From Chloroflexota bacterium (lineage in GTDB: Bacteria > Chloroflexota > Dehalococcoidia > JACQUD01), in contig JACQUD010000050.1 in the NCBI GenBank assembly GCA_016210485.1, forward strand, positions 1 to 52,518: 52,518 bases of DNA, in the 5' to 3' direction. Within the stretch, counting starts at the first letter, position 1. Each line of letters begins with the position of its first letter. This document shows, in pieces, positions 20,415-28,485 of this stretch. The notes beneath the pieces are model-generated. The model saw nothing but the letters and a program-made list of their open reading frames with translations. It searched no databases and had not been told where the DNA came from. A program made the translations under genes and the position numbers.

Positions 20415-20485
20415 GCTTTCGTATTATTCTGAGCGACCGAAGAATCCGAGATTCTTCGGTCGCTGCGCTTCATTGGAATGACATC
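20415..20485. repeat. REP-like hairpin, GCGACCGAAGAATC type
   Basis: Arms GCGACCGAAGAATC (20433-20446) and GATTCTTCGGTCGC (20450-20463) are perfectly complementary with a CGA loop, flanked by ATTATTCTGA and CATTGGAATGACA. Short elements with this sequence look are scattered in many bacterial genomes, typically between genes. Here it lies between the glycosidase gene and mobA. Confidence 0.65.
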
Positions 20486-20531
20486 GGTAAATGACCTTAC
20501 AAACCCTGTTCTCGTAGCTAGCAGTATGTGA

Positions 20532-20537
20532 TACAAT
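20532..20537 (+). promoter_or_regulatory. -10 element of mobA, near-leaderless
   Basis: TACAAT ends 13 bases before the GTG start of mobA, so a transcript would begin about six bases before the start codon. The -35 region (TTCTCG at 17 bases) is weak. Confidence 0.35.
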
Positions 20538-20550
20538 ATATAGTTAGTCT

Positions 20551-21189
20551 GTGATAAAGCTGGCAGAGTTGAGTGTGACATCTATAGTGCTGGCAGGAGG
20601 CCGGAGCACTCGCCTGGGCCGGGATAAGCTCGTGGTGGAGGTGGGGGGGCGTAGTCTGCTCCAAAGGGTGGTGGACACGGTGCTGCCCTTGAGCCGCGAG
20701 GTCCTGATAGTTAAGGCTCCAGGTCAGGAGCCCTTGTCTGAGCTCCATTACTCCAGACTGCGCTGGGTGCAAGACGAGCGTCCGGAGCGAGGCTCCCTGG
20801 TGGGGGTCTATTCTGGTCTCAAGGAGGCCCTGGATTTCCATAGCCTGGTGGTGGCCGGGGACATGCCTTTTCTTCACAGGGGGCTCTTGGAGTATATGAT
20901 ATCTATTTCTCCTGGCTTCGACGTGGTCCTCCCGAGGATGGGGGATTGGATGGAGCCTTTGCATGCTATCTATAGCCAGAATTGTTTGCCTTATATCGAA
21001 GAGCTTCTGGGCCAGGGCGAGCTGAAGATCTTGGAGTTCCTCTCCCAGGTCAAGTCTCGGGTTGGGATTCGTTATCTGGAGGAGGCCGAGATAGATATGT
21101 TCGATAGCCGACATCTATGTTTCTTCAACATCAATACTGAGGCAGACCTGGCCCGAGCCCGAGAGCTGGAGGTGGAGGTGGGGACGTGA
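20551..21189 (+). CDS. mobA: Molybdenum cofactor guanylyltransferase
   Basis: 212 residues. MobA attaches GMP to molybdopterin to make the bis-MGD form of the cofactor. The nucleotide-binding loop LAGGRSTRLGRDKL is at residues 15-28; DERPERGSLVGVYSGL and the metal-binding VVAGDMPFL follow. It is a little longer than E. coli MobA and has a C-terminal FFNINTEADLARA, the usual family ending. The GTG start is the first in frame and overlaps nothing. The moeA start overlaps its stop (GTGA), so it heads the Moco cluster. Confidence 0.92.
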   Translation: MIKLAELSVTSIVLAGGRSTRLGRDKLVVEVGGRSLLQRVVDTVLPLSREVLIVKAPGQEPLSELHYSRLRWVQDERPERGSLVGVYSGLKEALDFHSLVVAGDMPFLHRGLLEYMISISPGFDVVLPRMGDWMEPLHAIYSQNCLPYIEELLGQGELKILEFLSQVKSRVGIRYLEEAEIDMFDSRHLCFFNINTEADLARARELEVEVGT

Positions 21190-22442
21190 TAAGCGTTGAG
21201 GAGGCCCGGGAGCAAATTTTGAGGCGGGTCCGAGTCCTGGAGCCGGAGGAGAAGCCTATCCTGGAGGCCCTGGGCCAGGTGGTGGCCGAGGACATCCGCT
21301 CTCACCTGGACGTCCCTCCCCTGGACAATGCTGCCATGGATGGCTTTGCCGTCCAGGCAGCCAATACTCATGGGGCCAGCCCTAGTTCCCCTCGGCGGCT
21401 CCGGGTCCTGGGTGAGGTGGCCGCCGGCTATATGTTCCAGGGGAAGGTAATGGCCGGCACAGCAGTTCGCATAATGACCGGGGCTCCGGTGCCCTCGGGT
21501 GCCGATGCTGTGGTCCAGTTCGAGGATACTGATGAGGAGGCGCAGAAGAAAAAGAAGGGCCAGTCCCTCAGCGAGGTCGAGATATATAAAGAGGCTTCCT
21601 CCGGGCTGAATATCCGTCGGGCCGGGGAGGATATAAGCCGTGGCCAGCTTCTCTTCCCCGCAGACACGGTGCTGCGCCCCTCGGAGATAGGGGTGCTGGC
21701 CTCCCTGGGTCGGGCCAGGGTTAAAGTTATCCGCCGCCCGGTGGTGGCCATCCTCTCCACAGGGGATGAGCTGGTGGAGGTGGGTCACCCTCTGCCTCCG
21801 GGCAAGATATACAACAGCAACTCCTTCAGCCTGGCGGCTCAGGTGAAGCGCTATGGGGGCATCCCTCGGCAACTGGGCATCGCCCGAGACAATCTGGAGT
21901 CCCTCATGGCAGCCCTGAGCACAGGGATGGGCTCCGACCTTTTCATTACCTCGGCTGGAGTCTCCATGGGGGATTATGACGTGGTCAAAGATGCTCTGGC
22001 TCGAAAAGGTGAGATAGGCTTCTGGACAGTGCGGATGAAGCCGGGGAAGCCCCTGGCCTTCGGCATTCTCAAAGAGGGGGGGCGGGAGGTGCCCCACCTG
22101 GGGCTGCCCGGAAATCCGGTGAGCAGCATGGTTACCTTCGAGCAGTTCGCCCGCCCCGCTATCCTGAAGATGCTGGGGCGTCGCTCCTGGGACAGCCTCA
22201 TGCTGCGGGCGATTTGCCTGGGTGATATTGAGAATAATGATGGTCGTCGAGTCTTCGCCCGGGCTGCGGTCACCAAGGAGGATGGCAAGTATTACGCCCG
22301 CCCCACCGGCCCCCAGGGCTCGGGCATCCTCACCTCCATGGCCCTGGCCAATGGCTTTGTCGTGGTTCCGGAGGATGTGGCTCTGGTGAAGGAGGGAGAA
22401 GTGGTTCAAGTCCAGATGTTCGATTGGGGCGAAGGTTTTTAA
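21186..22442 (+). CDS. moeA: Molybdopterin molybdenumtransferase
   Basis: 418 residues. MoeA inserts molybdate (or tungstate) into adenylated molybdopterin. Motifs: PPLDNAAMDGFAVQ (about 43-56), IMTGAPVPSGADAVVQFED, ISTGDELVEVG-type segment LSTGDELVEVGHPLPPGK, TSAGVSMGDYDVVKD, and GLPGNPVSSMVTFEQF. The C-terminal domain IV is present. Starts with GTG inside the mobA stop and is followed by mobB after nine bases. Confidence 0.95.
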   Translation: MISVEEAREQILRRVRVLEPEEKPILEALGQVVAEDIRSHLDVPPLDNAAMDGFAVQAANTHGASPSSPRRLRVLGEVAAGYMFQGKVMAGTAVRIMTGAPVPSGADAVVQFEDTDEEAQKKKKGQSLSEVEIYKEASSGLNIRRAGEDISRGQLLFPADTVLRPSEIGVLASLGRARVKVIRRPVVAILSTGDELVEVGHPLPPGKIYNSNSFSLAAQVKRYGGIPRQLGIARDNLESLMAALSTGMGSDLFITSAGVSMGDYDVVKDALARKGEIGFWTVRMKPGKPLAFGILKEGGREVPHLGLPGNPVSSMVTFEQFARPAILKMLGRRSWDSLMLRAICLGDIENNDGRRVFARAAVTKEDGKYYARPTGPQGSGILTSMALANGFVVVPEDVALVKEGEVVQVQMFDWGEGF

Positions 22443-22451
22443 GGAGGCCTC

Positions 22452-23120
22452 ATGATTCCTATAATCTCCGTGGTTGGTCGCTCTGAGGTGGGCAAGACCA
22501 CCTTATTGGAGAAGCTCATAGCAGAGCTAAAAGGTCGAGGCTACCGGGTGGCGGCGGTGAAGCACGACGTCCACGGCTTCGAGTTGGACAAGCCGGGCAA
22601 GGACTCCTGGCGCTTGGCCCAGGCTGGAAGCGACGCCGTTGTCCTCAGCTCCCCGGAAAAGATGGCTCTCATCAAGAATGTGGACCATGACTTGGCTCTT
22701 CAGGAAATAGGCTATCTCCTGGGGAGGGAGTTCGACATTATCCTCACCGAAGGCTATAAGCAGAGCCGGGGCACCAAGATCGAGGTGCACCGGAAGGGGA
22801 TGGGGGAGCTCCTATGCGCTCCAGGGGAGCTCCTGGCTGTGGCCACGGACGAATCCCTGGACACCCCTGTGCCCCAATTCTCCCTGGAGGACGCCAAGGG
22901 GTTAGCGAACCTGGTAGTGGATTTCATGGCGCAGCGCCAGGACGAGGATATAACCCTCGTCTATGTGAATGGGAAGCCAGTTCCGATAAAGAGCTTTGTG
23001 GAGGAAATCATCTCTGTTGCCATTCTGGGCATGGTCTCCACCCTTAACGGGGTGGGGGAGGTGGGGCGGCTGGACATCACTATCCAGCGGAAGAAGAAAC
23101 ATGGTGTATCCGGCGGATAG
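22452..23120 (+). CDS. mobB: Molybdopterin-guanine dinucleotide biosynthesis protein MobB with C-terminal extension
   Basis: 222 residues. The first ~160 are a P-loop GTPase: GRSEVGKTTLLEKL (9-22), AVKHDVHGFELDKPGKDSWR, and ILTEGYKQSRGTKIEVHR. MobB assists MobA in making the dinucleotide cofactor. Residues about 165-222 form an extra domain with the strand-helix pattern ITLVYVNGKPVPIKSFVEE and LDITIQRKKK, absent from E. coli MobB. Strong ribosome-binding site AAGGAGG. Overlaps the next gene by 20 bases. Confidence 0.9.
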   Translation: MIPIISVVGRSEVGKTTLLEKLIAELKGRGYRVAAVKHDVHGFELDKPGKDSWRLAQAGSDAVVLSSPEKMALIKNVDHDLALQEIGYLLGREFDIILTEGYKQSRGTKIEVHRKGMGELLCAPGELLAVATDESLDTPVPQFSLEDAKGLANLVVDFMAQRQDEDITLVYVNGKPVPIKSFVEEIISVAILGMVSTLNGVGEVGRLDITIQRKKKHGVSGG

Positions 23121-23829
23121 CTTTGTATTTCAGCCCCCGGCCAAGGTGGCCTTCGCTCGGCGAGTGCTCATCAAGCCCGACGCCTCCCAAGCCTTGCCCT
23201 ACCCCATCTCTACTAGCCGGGAGATCCTGGAGACCATCATCACCGGGCTACGCCGCGTGAGCGATGCGGACATCATCTTGTTGGATACTGGCCAGGGCCA
23301 GGAGCCTGTTCAGCAAGTCTTCCGTGTCTTGGGCTACGATTTCCCCAGGGTGCTGGCCCTGGATGTGCGAGATTGTGTGTATGTAGAGGTGGAGAACCCC
23401 TTGCCCAAGCCCTGGGCCTTGCCTACCGTTTGGGTGCCCAACGTTCTCCTCTCTTGCGACTATCTCATCTCTGTGGCCTCCTTTAAGGTGGCGGCTGGCC
23501 GTGCGCAATTCACCCTGGGCAATCTCATGGGCCTGCTCCCACCCTCTAAATACCCTGACTACTTTACTTTTGCGGGCAAAACTTTGGAACAACTGGGTCT
23601 GGATAACATCATTGCTGACCTCTATTTCACCCTACCCTTTGACCTGGGGGTCATCGATGCTAGAAAGCGGCTCTTCCTGGGGCCGGAAGACAGATCGGAG
23701 GTGGAGGACTACGGCAAAATCTTCTCCGGCGAGCCATTTACCGTGGACCGCGAGGCTTCTGAGGCGGCTGGGGTGGGGGCCGAATATCTGAGGTTGATAG
23801 CCTTGTCCAAGGCTACTTTTGCTGCTTAG
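23101..23829 (+). CDS. DUF362-type protein
   Basis: 242 residues resembling the DUF362 family: the early VLIKPDASQALPYPISTS, a Rossmann-like middle with ADIILLDTG, and the CDYLISVASFKVAAGRAQF...GNLMGLLP block. No iron-sulfur ferredoxin tail is fused, unlike many family members. Function is unknown; homologs sit beside redox and cofactor genes. It overlaps mobB by 20 bases and is followed without a gap by the next gene, so all five genes from mobA on are likely one operon and a role connected to molybdoenzymes is a fair guess. Confidence 0.75.
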   Translation: MVYPADSFVFQPPAKVAFARRVLIKPDASQALPYPISTSREILETIITGLRRVSDADIILLDTGQGQEPVQQVFRVLGYDFPRVLALDVRDCVYVEVENPLPKPWALPTVWVPNVLLSCDYLISVASFKVAAGRAQFTLGNLMGLLPPSKYPDYFTFAGKTLEQLGLDNIIADLYFTLPFDLGVIDARKRLFLGPEDRSEVEDYGKIFSGEPFTVDREASEAAGVGAEYLRLIALSKATFAA

Positions 23830-24288
23830 ATGAACCCTGCTGAGGTTGCTGCGCCTGGGAAAGGGGAAGCTCGCTCTATCCTCTGCTATTTAGACCTGGA
23901 TTGGCAGGAGTCTCAGGGGCGCTCTCTGGATATTCTCCTGGAAGGGCGGCTGTGCGAGTCCTGTCGCTCCCGAAGGTCCCGGCCCCGCAGGAAAGGCTCT
24001 TCTGCCTCCAAGAAGACGAGGGTTGAGGAGCTTCGAGCTCAGATTCAGTCATGTTGCTCCCGAAAGGACGATTTTATTACCCCCCGGACCCCCCTCCTAG
24101 AGGCTGCCTTTCGCCTATTGCTATCTCGGGAGATGCCATTGTCTCTGGAGGAGATGGTTCGGGAGCTATCCCGACGGCGCAGGTCATACTTCACGGAAGA
24201 ACTGATGAGGGAACGGCTGGAGCGCATGCTAGCACGGGATACCTTTTATGGATTCCGCCTCCAGTCGCAGGAACCGCCTAATGCCTGA
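23830..24288 (+). CDS. Hypothetical protein with Cys pair and winged-helix-like C terminus
   Basis: 152 residues, not recognised. It begins with ATG immediately after the stop of the DUF362 gene. The first third contains ILCYLDLDWQESQGRSLDIL and then CESCRSRRSRPRRKG, a CxxC followed by a very basic stretch. The C-terminal half (about 85-145) is helical, with EMVRELSRRRRSYFTEELMR and ERMLARDTFYGFRL, spaced like a helix-turn-helix or winged helix. A DNA- or RNA-binding role is possible but unproven. The last 11 bases overlap the convergent acylphosphatase gene. Confidence 0.65.
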   Translation: MNPAEVAAPGKGEARSILCYLDLDWQESQGRSLDILLEGRLCESCRSRRSRPRRKGSSASKKTRVEELRAQIQSCCSRKDDFITPRTPLLEAAFRLLLSREMPLSLEEMVRELSRRRRSYFTEELMRERLERMLARDTFYGFRLQSQEPPNA

Positions 24289-24565
24289 TCTCGAAGTTGG
24301 CGAACCCCTCGGCGATCTCGGACCAGGTCTTCTCTACTCTCTCTACCCTGGCCCCTGGGGGCCCCGACCGAAAGAGGCGCAGTAGTTCCTCCAACTTGGC
24401 GTATGGCCCCTCGGCACAAAGTTCGATGGAGTGTCCATCGGGCAGGTTACTCACATAGCCAGTTACTCCCAAGGCCCTGGCATGGCGGGTGACGAAGGCC
24501 CTGAAGAAGACTCCCTGCACCTTCCCGTGGGCCACGGCTCTGAGCTGCTTTCCCTCCTTGACCAA
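24278..24565 (-). CDS. acyP: Acylphosphatase
   Basis: 95 residues, hydrolysing acyl phosphates such as carbamoyl and 1,3-bisphosphoglyceric phosphate. The phosphate-binding loop GKVQGVFFRAF (14-24) with its Arg and the catalytic Asn in GYVSNLPDG (about 36-44) are both present. Start TTG at 24565 with GGAGG five bases upstream. Follows the small Lys-rich gene at 24589-24744 on the same strand. Confidence 0.93.
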   Translation of the reverse strand: MVKEGKQLRAVAHGKVQGVFFRAFVTRHARALGVTGYVSNLPDGHSIELCAEGPYAKLEELLRLFRSGPPGARVERVEKTWSEIAEGFANFEIRH

Positions 24566-24588
24566 GGCGGCCTCCGCTCCGGTAAAGC

Positions 24589-24744
24589 TTAAGGTGTGCC
24601 GCCGTCACCCTCTTCAGCCTCCTGTTTTTTGCCCTTCTTTATCACCTGGACGGTGGGCTGGGGCGTCAGCACGGTGGTCGGTGCCTTTGAGATACCCTTT
24701 TTGGATTTTTTGGCCTCATGATGCCTGTAGTCTCGCTTACCCAT
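24589..24744 (-). CDS. Small Lys-rich protein, unknown function
   Basis: A 51-residue protein beginning MGKRDYRHHEAKKSKKG, then a Thr/Pro/Val-rich middle (PTTVLTPQPTVQVI) and an acidic Gly-rich tail. The ATG has a strong AGGAGGAG seven bases upstream, which argues that it is translated. It is the first gene of a minus-strand pair with the acylphosphatase. The basic N terminus suggests contact with nucleic acid, but nothing more specific is visible. Too short to be found by many gene callers. Confidence 0.65.
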   Translation of the reverse strand: MGKRDYRHHEAKKSKKGISKAPTTVLTPQPTVQVIKKGKKQEAEEGDGGTP

Positions 24745-24836
24745 GAAACTTCTCCTCCTGCAAGATTCCCAAAGCAGGCTCTCATCTTAAATTTAGCAGA
24801 GGCTAGCTTGGGTGTAAAGAGGGGGCGAAGCTGGCA

Positions 24837-24866
24837 TTGAAAAGGAGCTTCCTTTCTTGCTATAAT
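24837..24866 (+). promoter_or_regulatory. Sigma-70 promoter giving a near-leaderless folC mRNA
   Basis: TTGAAA, 18 bases, TATAAT (24861-24866). The folC ATG at 24879 begins 12 bases after the -10 box, so the predicted transcript starts only about five bases before the ATG, and no ribosome-binding site fits in between. Confidence 0.6.
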
Positions 24867-24878
24867 GCCCTGCGATAT

Positions 24879-26228
24879 ATGGACTATTCAGCCGCTATCG
24901 AATATCTGCTGAGCTTCACCGATTACGAGAGGCTGCCCGGCCAGGCCTACGCCGAGGCCAACTTCGACCTGAGGCGGGTGGAGGCTCTTCTGGCCAAGCT
25001 GGGCAACCCTCACCTGGGGCCGCGGACGGTGCACATAGCCGGGACTAAAGGCAAGGGGAGCACCGCTGCTATGATAGCCTCGGCTCTGCAGGCGGCTGGC
25101 CATCGGGTTGGGCTTTACACCTCGCCTCATTTGCTAGACATCCGTGAGCGCTTTCAGGTGGATGGCCAACTCATCCATCAGAATGAGTTGGCGGCCCTGG
25201 TGGCCCAGCTCAAGCCCAAGGTGGAAGCGGTGAATCGGGAGGCTTCCTTTGGTCTCTTGACTACTTTTGAGCTGCTCACGGCTCTGGCGTTTTTGCATTT
25301 CGCTCGACAGAGGGTGGATTACCAAGTCTTGGAGGTAGGGTTGGGGGGCCGCCTGGATGCTACCAATGTGGTGGTTCCCAGTGTCTGCGTCATCACCTCC
25401 CTGAGCCTGGACCACACCGCCGTACTCGGCCCTACCCTGGCCCATATCGCTCAGGAGAAGGCGGGGATCATCAAGCCGGGCGTGGTGGTGGTGATTGCCC
25501 CTCAGAGGGAGGGAGCCAGGGCTGTCCTTCGGGCGGTCTGTAGGGACAAGGGGGCTCGCCTGGTTGAGGTGGGGCAGGATATTACTTGGGAGGTCCTATC
25601 CCGGCAGGAGGAAGGGCAGGCACTGGTGGTGGGTGGCCGCCAGGGCCGCTACAAGCTCTGGCTGCCCCTTCTGGGCGATCACCAGGCGGAGAACGCTGCC
25701 GTAGCTGTGGCCGCCCTGGAAGCTCTAGAGGTGGATGCTTTAAGCATAGTGGCGGGCCTGGCCGGAGTTTCCTGGCCGGGGCGTCTCCAGATCCTGAGGC
25801 GGAGCCCCTGGCTGGTGGTGGACGGCGCTCACAACCCCTATTCCGCCGCCAAGCTGGCCCAGGCCTTGCGCCACTACTTCGATTACCAGCGCCTCATCCT
25901 GGTAATGGGGGCCTCCTCGGACAAAGATATCGCTGGCATGGCTGAGGCCCTGGCCCCTCAAGCTTCTCTGGTGTTGGCCACTAGCTCGGGCCATCCCCGC
26001 GCCAGCGACCCTAAAGAGATAGTCCTTCAGTTCCTGAATCGGGGGGTAGAGGCTCGGGTGGCCTCGGGGCTGGAGTCGGCCCTCCGGCAGGCCCAGGCTT
26101 ACGCTGGGCCCAGGGACCTCATCTGTGTTACCGGCTCCTTGTTCCTGGTGGCCGAGGCCTTGGAGCTGGCTCGGACTGCAGTCCCTCGCCTTCAGGTTCC
26201 AGTAGCGGCGTCTCTAAGGGAGGGGTGA
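24879..26228 (+). CDS. folC: Bifunctional folylpolyglutamate/dihydrofolate synthase
   Basis: 449 residues of the Mur-ligase fold. Adds glutamates to folates, and in many bacteria also makes dihydrofolate. The N terminus MDYSAAIEYLLSFTDYERLPG is the standard family start and decides the ATG at 24879. P-loop AGTKGKGSTAAMIA at about 54-67, then HLLDIRERFQVDG, EVGLGGRLDATN (about 152-163), the VDGAHNP loop near residue 315 and a short C-terminal domain. fabF-like gene follows within four bases. Confidence 0.95.
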   Translation: MDYSAAIEYLLSFTDYERLPGQAYAEANFDLRRVEALLAKLGNPHLGPRTVHIAGTKGKGSTAAMIASALQAAGHRVGLYTSPHLLDIRERFQVDGQLIHQNELAALVAQLKPKVEAVNREASFGLLTTFELLTALAFLHFARQRVDYQVLEVGLGGRLDATNVVVPSVCVITSLSLDHTAVLGPTLAHIAQEKAGIIKPGVVVVIAPQREGARAVLRAVCRDKGARLVEVGQDITWEVLSRQEEGQALVVGGRQGRYKLWLPLLGDHQAENAAVAVAALEALEVDALSIVAGLAGVSWPGRLQILRRSPWLVVDGAHNPYSAAKLAQALRHYFDYQRLILVMGASSDKDIAGMAEALAPQASLVLATSSGHPRASDPKEIVLQFLNRGVEARVASGLESALRQAQAYAGPRDLICVTGSLFLVAEALELARTAVPRLQVPVAASLREG

Positions 26229-26231
26229 GGG

Positions 26232-27527
26232 GTGGCGGTAGAGGCCCAGGCCAGCGCCCTCTTGGAAAGGGCCTTCGCCCAGGGGCAGCGGCGAAGAGTG
26301 GTGGTTACGGGCATGGGCGCTATCACCCCCCTGGGGCTGATGGTGGAGGAATTCTGGAGAGGCCTGGTGGAGGGCCGCTCCGGCATCGGCCCCATGACTT
26401 TGTGCGACCCCACTGGCCTGTCCTGCACCATCGCTGGGGAGGTCAAAGGTTTCGACCCTTTGAACTATATGGAGGCCAAGGAGGCCCGGCGCATGGCTCG
26501 CTTCAGCCAGCTGGCTGTGGCTGCGGCCAGGGGGGCTATCCAGAGCGCCCGCCTCGACCTGGAGCGGGATGATCGAGACCGCATCGGCGTGCTTTTAGGC
26601 AACGGCAATGGCGGCTTCCCTACCACAGAGGAACAGGCGAGGGTTTTGTTCGAGAAGGGTGGGATGAGGGTCACCCCATTCTTCATGCCCATGATTTTGC
26701 CCAACATGGCTGCGGGCCAGGTAAGCCTCATCTTTGGGCTTAAGGGATATAACTCCACGGTCATCACCGCCTGTGCCGCAGCCACCCAGGCCATGGGCGA
26801 GGCTGCCGAGGTCATCCGTCGAGGCCGGGCCGATGTCATGGTGACGGGAGGCACCGAAGCCGGCATCAGCCAGCTTGGTTTGGCAGGGTTCTGCGTGATG
26901 AAGGCCCTGACCACTCATAACGATGAGCCTAGCAAGGCCAGCCGCCCCTTCGATGCCAAGAGGGACGGATTTGTTCCCGCCGAGGGGGCGGGCATCCTTA
27001 TTTTGGAGAGCCTGGAGCACGCGCTGCTCCGGGACGCTCCCATTCTGGCGGAGCTGGCAGGCTTCGGCTCCTCCGCCGATGCCTACCACATCGTGGCCCC
27101 CGACGCCACTGGCGACGGCGCTCTCAAGGCCATGCGATGGGCCCTGGAGGATGCCGAGCTGTCCCCCCAGGAGGTGGACTACATCAATGCCCACGGCACC
27201 TCAACCCTCTTGAATGACGCCGCAGAGACTCGGGCTATAAAGCGCCTCTTTGGGGAGTATGCTTACCGTGTCCCCATAAGCTCTACCAAGTCCATGGTGG
27301 GGCATCTTTTGGGGGGATCGGGTGGGGTGGAGGCTGTTGCCGTGGTCAAAACCATCCAGGAAAGCATAATTCACCCAACCTTAAACTATGAGTTCCCGGA
27401 CCCGGACTGCGACCTGGACTATGTGCCCAACCAGGCTCGGCTTGGGGAGGTGAGAGTAGCCCTTTCCAACAGCTTCGGCTTCGGCGGGCAGAACGCTTGC
27501 CTGGTCTTCAAAAAGTTCGAAGGCTAG
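26232..27527 (+). CDS. fabF: Beta-ketoacyl-ACP synthase II-type enzyme
   Basis: 431-residue condensing enzyme of fatty-acid elongation. The triad is complete: Cys181 in TACAAATQ, His321 in NAHGTST and His358 in KSMVGHLLG. Compared with E. coli FabF it has a ~20-residue N-terminal extension before RRVVVTGMGAITPLG, and the loop EKGGMRVTPFFMPMILPNM is FabF-like. No acpP, fabD or fabG is adjacent; its partner here is folC, overlapping the region of its ribosome-binding site. A specialised ketosynthase cannot be excluded. Confidence 0.88.
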   Translation: MAVEAQASALLERAFAQGQRRRVVVTGMGAITPLGLMVEEFWRGLVEGRSGIGPMTLCDPTGLSCTIAGEVKGFDPLNYMEAKEARRMARFSQLAVAAARGAIQSARLDLERDDRDRIGVLLGNGNGGFPTTEEQARVLFEKGGMRVTPFFMPMILPNMAAGQVSLIFGLKGYNSTVITACAAATQAMGEAAEVIRRGRADVMVTGGTEAGISQLGLAGFCVMKALTTHNDEPSKASRPFDAKRDGFVPAEGAGILILESLEHALLRDAPILAELAGFGSSADAYHIVAPDATGDGALKAMRWALEDAELSPQEVDYINAHGTSTLLNDAAETRAIKRLFGEYAYRVPISSTKSMVGHLLGGSGGVEAVAVVKTIQESIIHPTLNYEFPDPDCDLDYVPNQARLGEVRVALSNSFGFGGQNACLVFKKFEG

Positions 27528-27787
27528 TGTTCCTGGGGTGGCGCCTTCAAAGCCTCCCGGGGGAGTTGAATAGCCAGGAGCCGTTGCAAAGCCATGATGT
27601 GGCTACATGTCCCCCAGCCAGGGAAGAAGTGACAGGTGCAGTTCCAACGTCCCTCATTACTATAGGATAGGGTATAGCAATCGTGTTCGCCTTTGAAGGT
27701 GGCCGTGAAATCGTGGAAGGTTACCCGGTCTGGCTCCTGAGCGTATCTTGCTGCCTTCTCGATCTTCCCGATGAGGCTGGAGCGCAT
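27524..27787 (-). CDS. SWIM zinc-finger protein
   Basis: 87 residues dominated by one SWIM zinc-binding motif: WNCTCHFFPGWGTCSHIMAL, that is CxC...CxH, preceded by the strand HDCYTLSYSNEG. SWIM fingers bind DNA or proteins. The protein is a stand-alone finger with a short N-terminal helix and an acidic, Pro-rich tail. GGAGG lies seven bases before the ATG. Its stop codon overlaps that of the convergent fabF. Confidence 0.8.
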   Translation of the reverse strand: MRSSLIGKIEKAARYAQEPDRVTFHDFTATFKGEHDCYTLSYSNEGRWNCTCHFFPGWGTCSHIMALQRLLAIQLPREALKAPPQEH

Positions 27788-27832
27788 GATGGGGCCTCCT
27801 TATTTTAGATTGGCCTCCCTAGAATTAAAGAA

Positions 27833-27856
27833 AGCACCGGGCTATTTACCGGTGCT
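27833..27856. terminator. Hairpin upstream of the SWIM gene, terminator-like
   Basis: AGCACCGG and CCGGTGCT are separated by an 8-base loop. T-rich runs follow on both strands (CTTCTTCT on plus, TTCTTTAATT on minus). No transcription unit is known to end here, so its client is unclear. Confidence 0.45.
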
Positions 27857-27970
27857 CTTCTTCTGCCGTAAAATATGGGCTGGACAGTAGACAATGCTCG
27901 CCTCGTCCCCCGTTCTCTAGCAGTAAGTATAACCCTGAAAGAGGGGGCAGTCAAGATAGCCCAGAAAAGG

Positions 27971-27999
27971 TTGTTTAGTAGCGCAGCCGATGTTAGAAT
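27971..27999 (+). promoter_or_regulatory. Sigma-70 promoter of tRNA-Lys
   Basis: TTGTTT, 17 bases, TAGAAT, ending 21 bases before the tRNA. The position and spacing fit a promoter for the tRNA gene alone. Confidence 0.5.
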
Positions 28000-28020
28000 A
28001 ATGATGACTGCGGGATAGCT

Positions 28021-28095
28021 GGGCCGCTAGCTCAATGGTAGAGCAGTTGACTCTTAATCAACGGGCTACAGGTTCGAATCCTGTGCGGCTCACCA
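28021..28095 (+). tRNA. tRNA-Lys (anticodon CTT), CCA encoded
   Basis: A full cloverleaf can be drawn: acceptor stem GGGCCGC/GCGGCTC with one G-U pair, D-stem GCTC/GAGC, anticodon stem GTTGA/TCAAC with loop CTCTTAA giving anticodon CTT, and T-stem ACAGG/CCTGT around TTCGAAT. The discriminator is A (28092) and CCA (28093-28095) is encoded. Confidence 0.95.
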
Positions 28096-28485
28096 TTCTG
28101 ATAAAAAGCAAATCGGGGCCTCCTGATTGAAGGCCTTTACCCCGATAGATTGAGATTAAAGTTCGAGTCGCATTTGGTGGGTCTCCCCAGATAGCGCTCG
28201 AACTTTCTAAGGCCCGACTTGGTGCCCAGGCTGAGGCAACTGCTGGCCCAGCACTAGGCGATTCGAAACTTTCGACACGGGGAGCCGCTCCGAACGCTCG
28301 GCTGCGTGCAGTCGTGGTCCAACGAGCTCGGCAGAGAGCTCGAAATTCCGATCCCCTGGAGGCCACGGCTAAACCCGCCCAGATCGAAAGGCTACAGGGC
28401 ATGAAGACCGTTGTCAGAACGCTGGTCTGCCACACGCCAGCCCAGGCGACCGGGCATGTTGACCTGAGCATAGCTGCGTCTTGTT
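28096..28485. other. Gene-free stretch after tRNA-Lys with two inverted repeats
   Basis: I see no convincing gene here. It holds a hairpin with arms ATCGGGG (28112-28118) and CCCCGAT (28140-28146), which may end the tRNA transcript though no T-run follows, and a perfect 10-bp inverted repeat AAAGTTCGAG (28158-28167) / CTCGAACTTT (28197-28206). The rest resembles decayed coding DNA in composition but matches nothing I know. Confidence 0.5.

Noticed and set aside
27857-27970. A possible small RNA between the SWIM gene hairpin and the tRNA promoter
   Set aside because: No promoter-terminator pair frames it and no conserved RNA core (SRP, 6S, tmRNA, RNase P) is visible.
28058-28471. A 137-codon open frame on the minus strand
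   Set aside because: Its 5' end reads through the end of the tRNA-Lys gene (SRTGFEPVAR is the familiar product of tRNA antisense translation) and the rest matches nothing.
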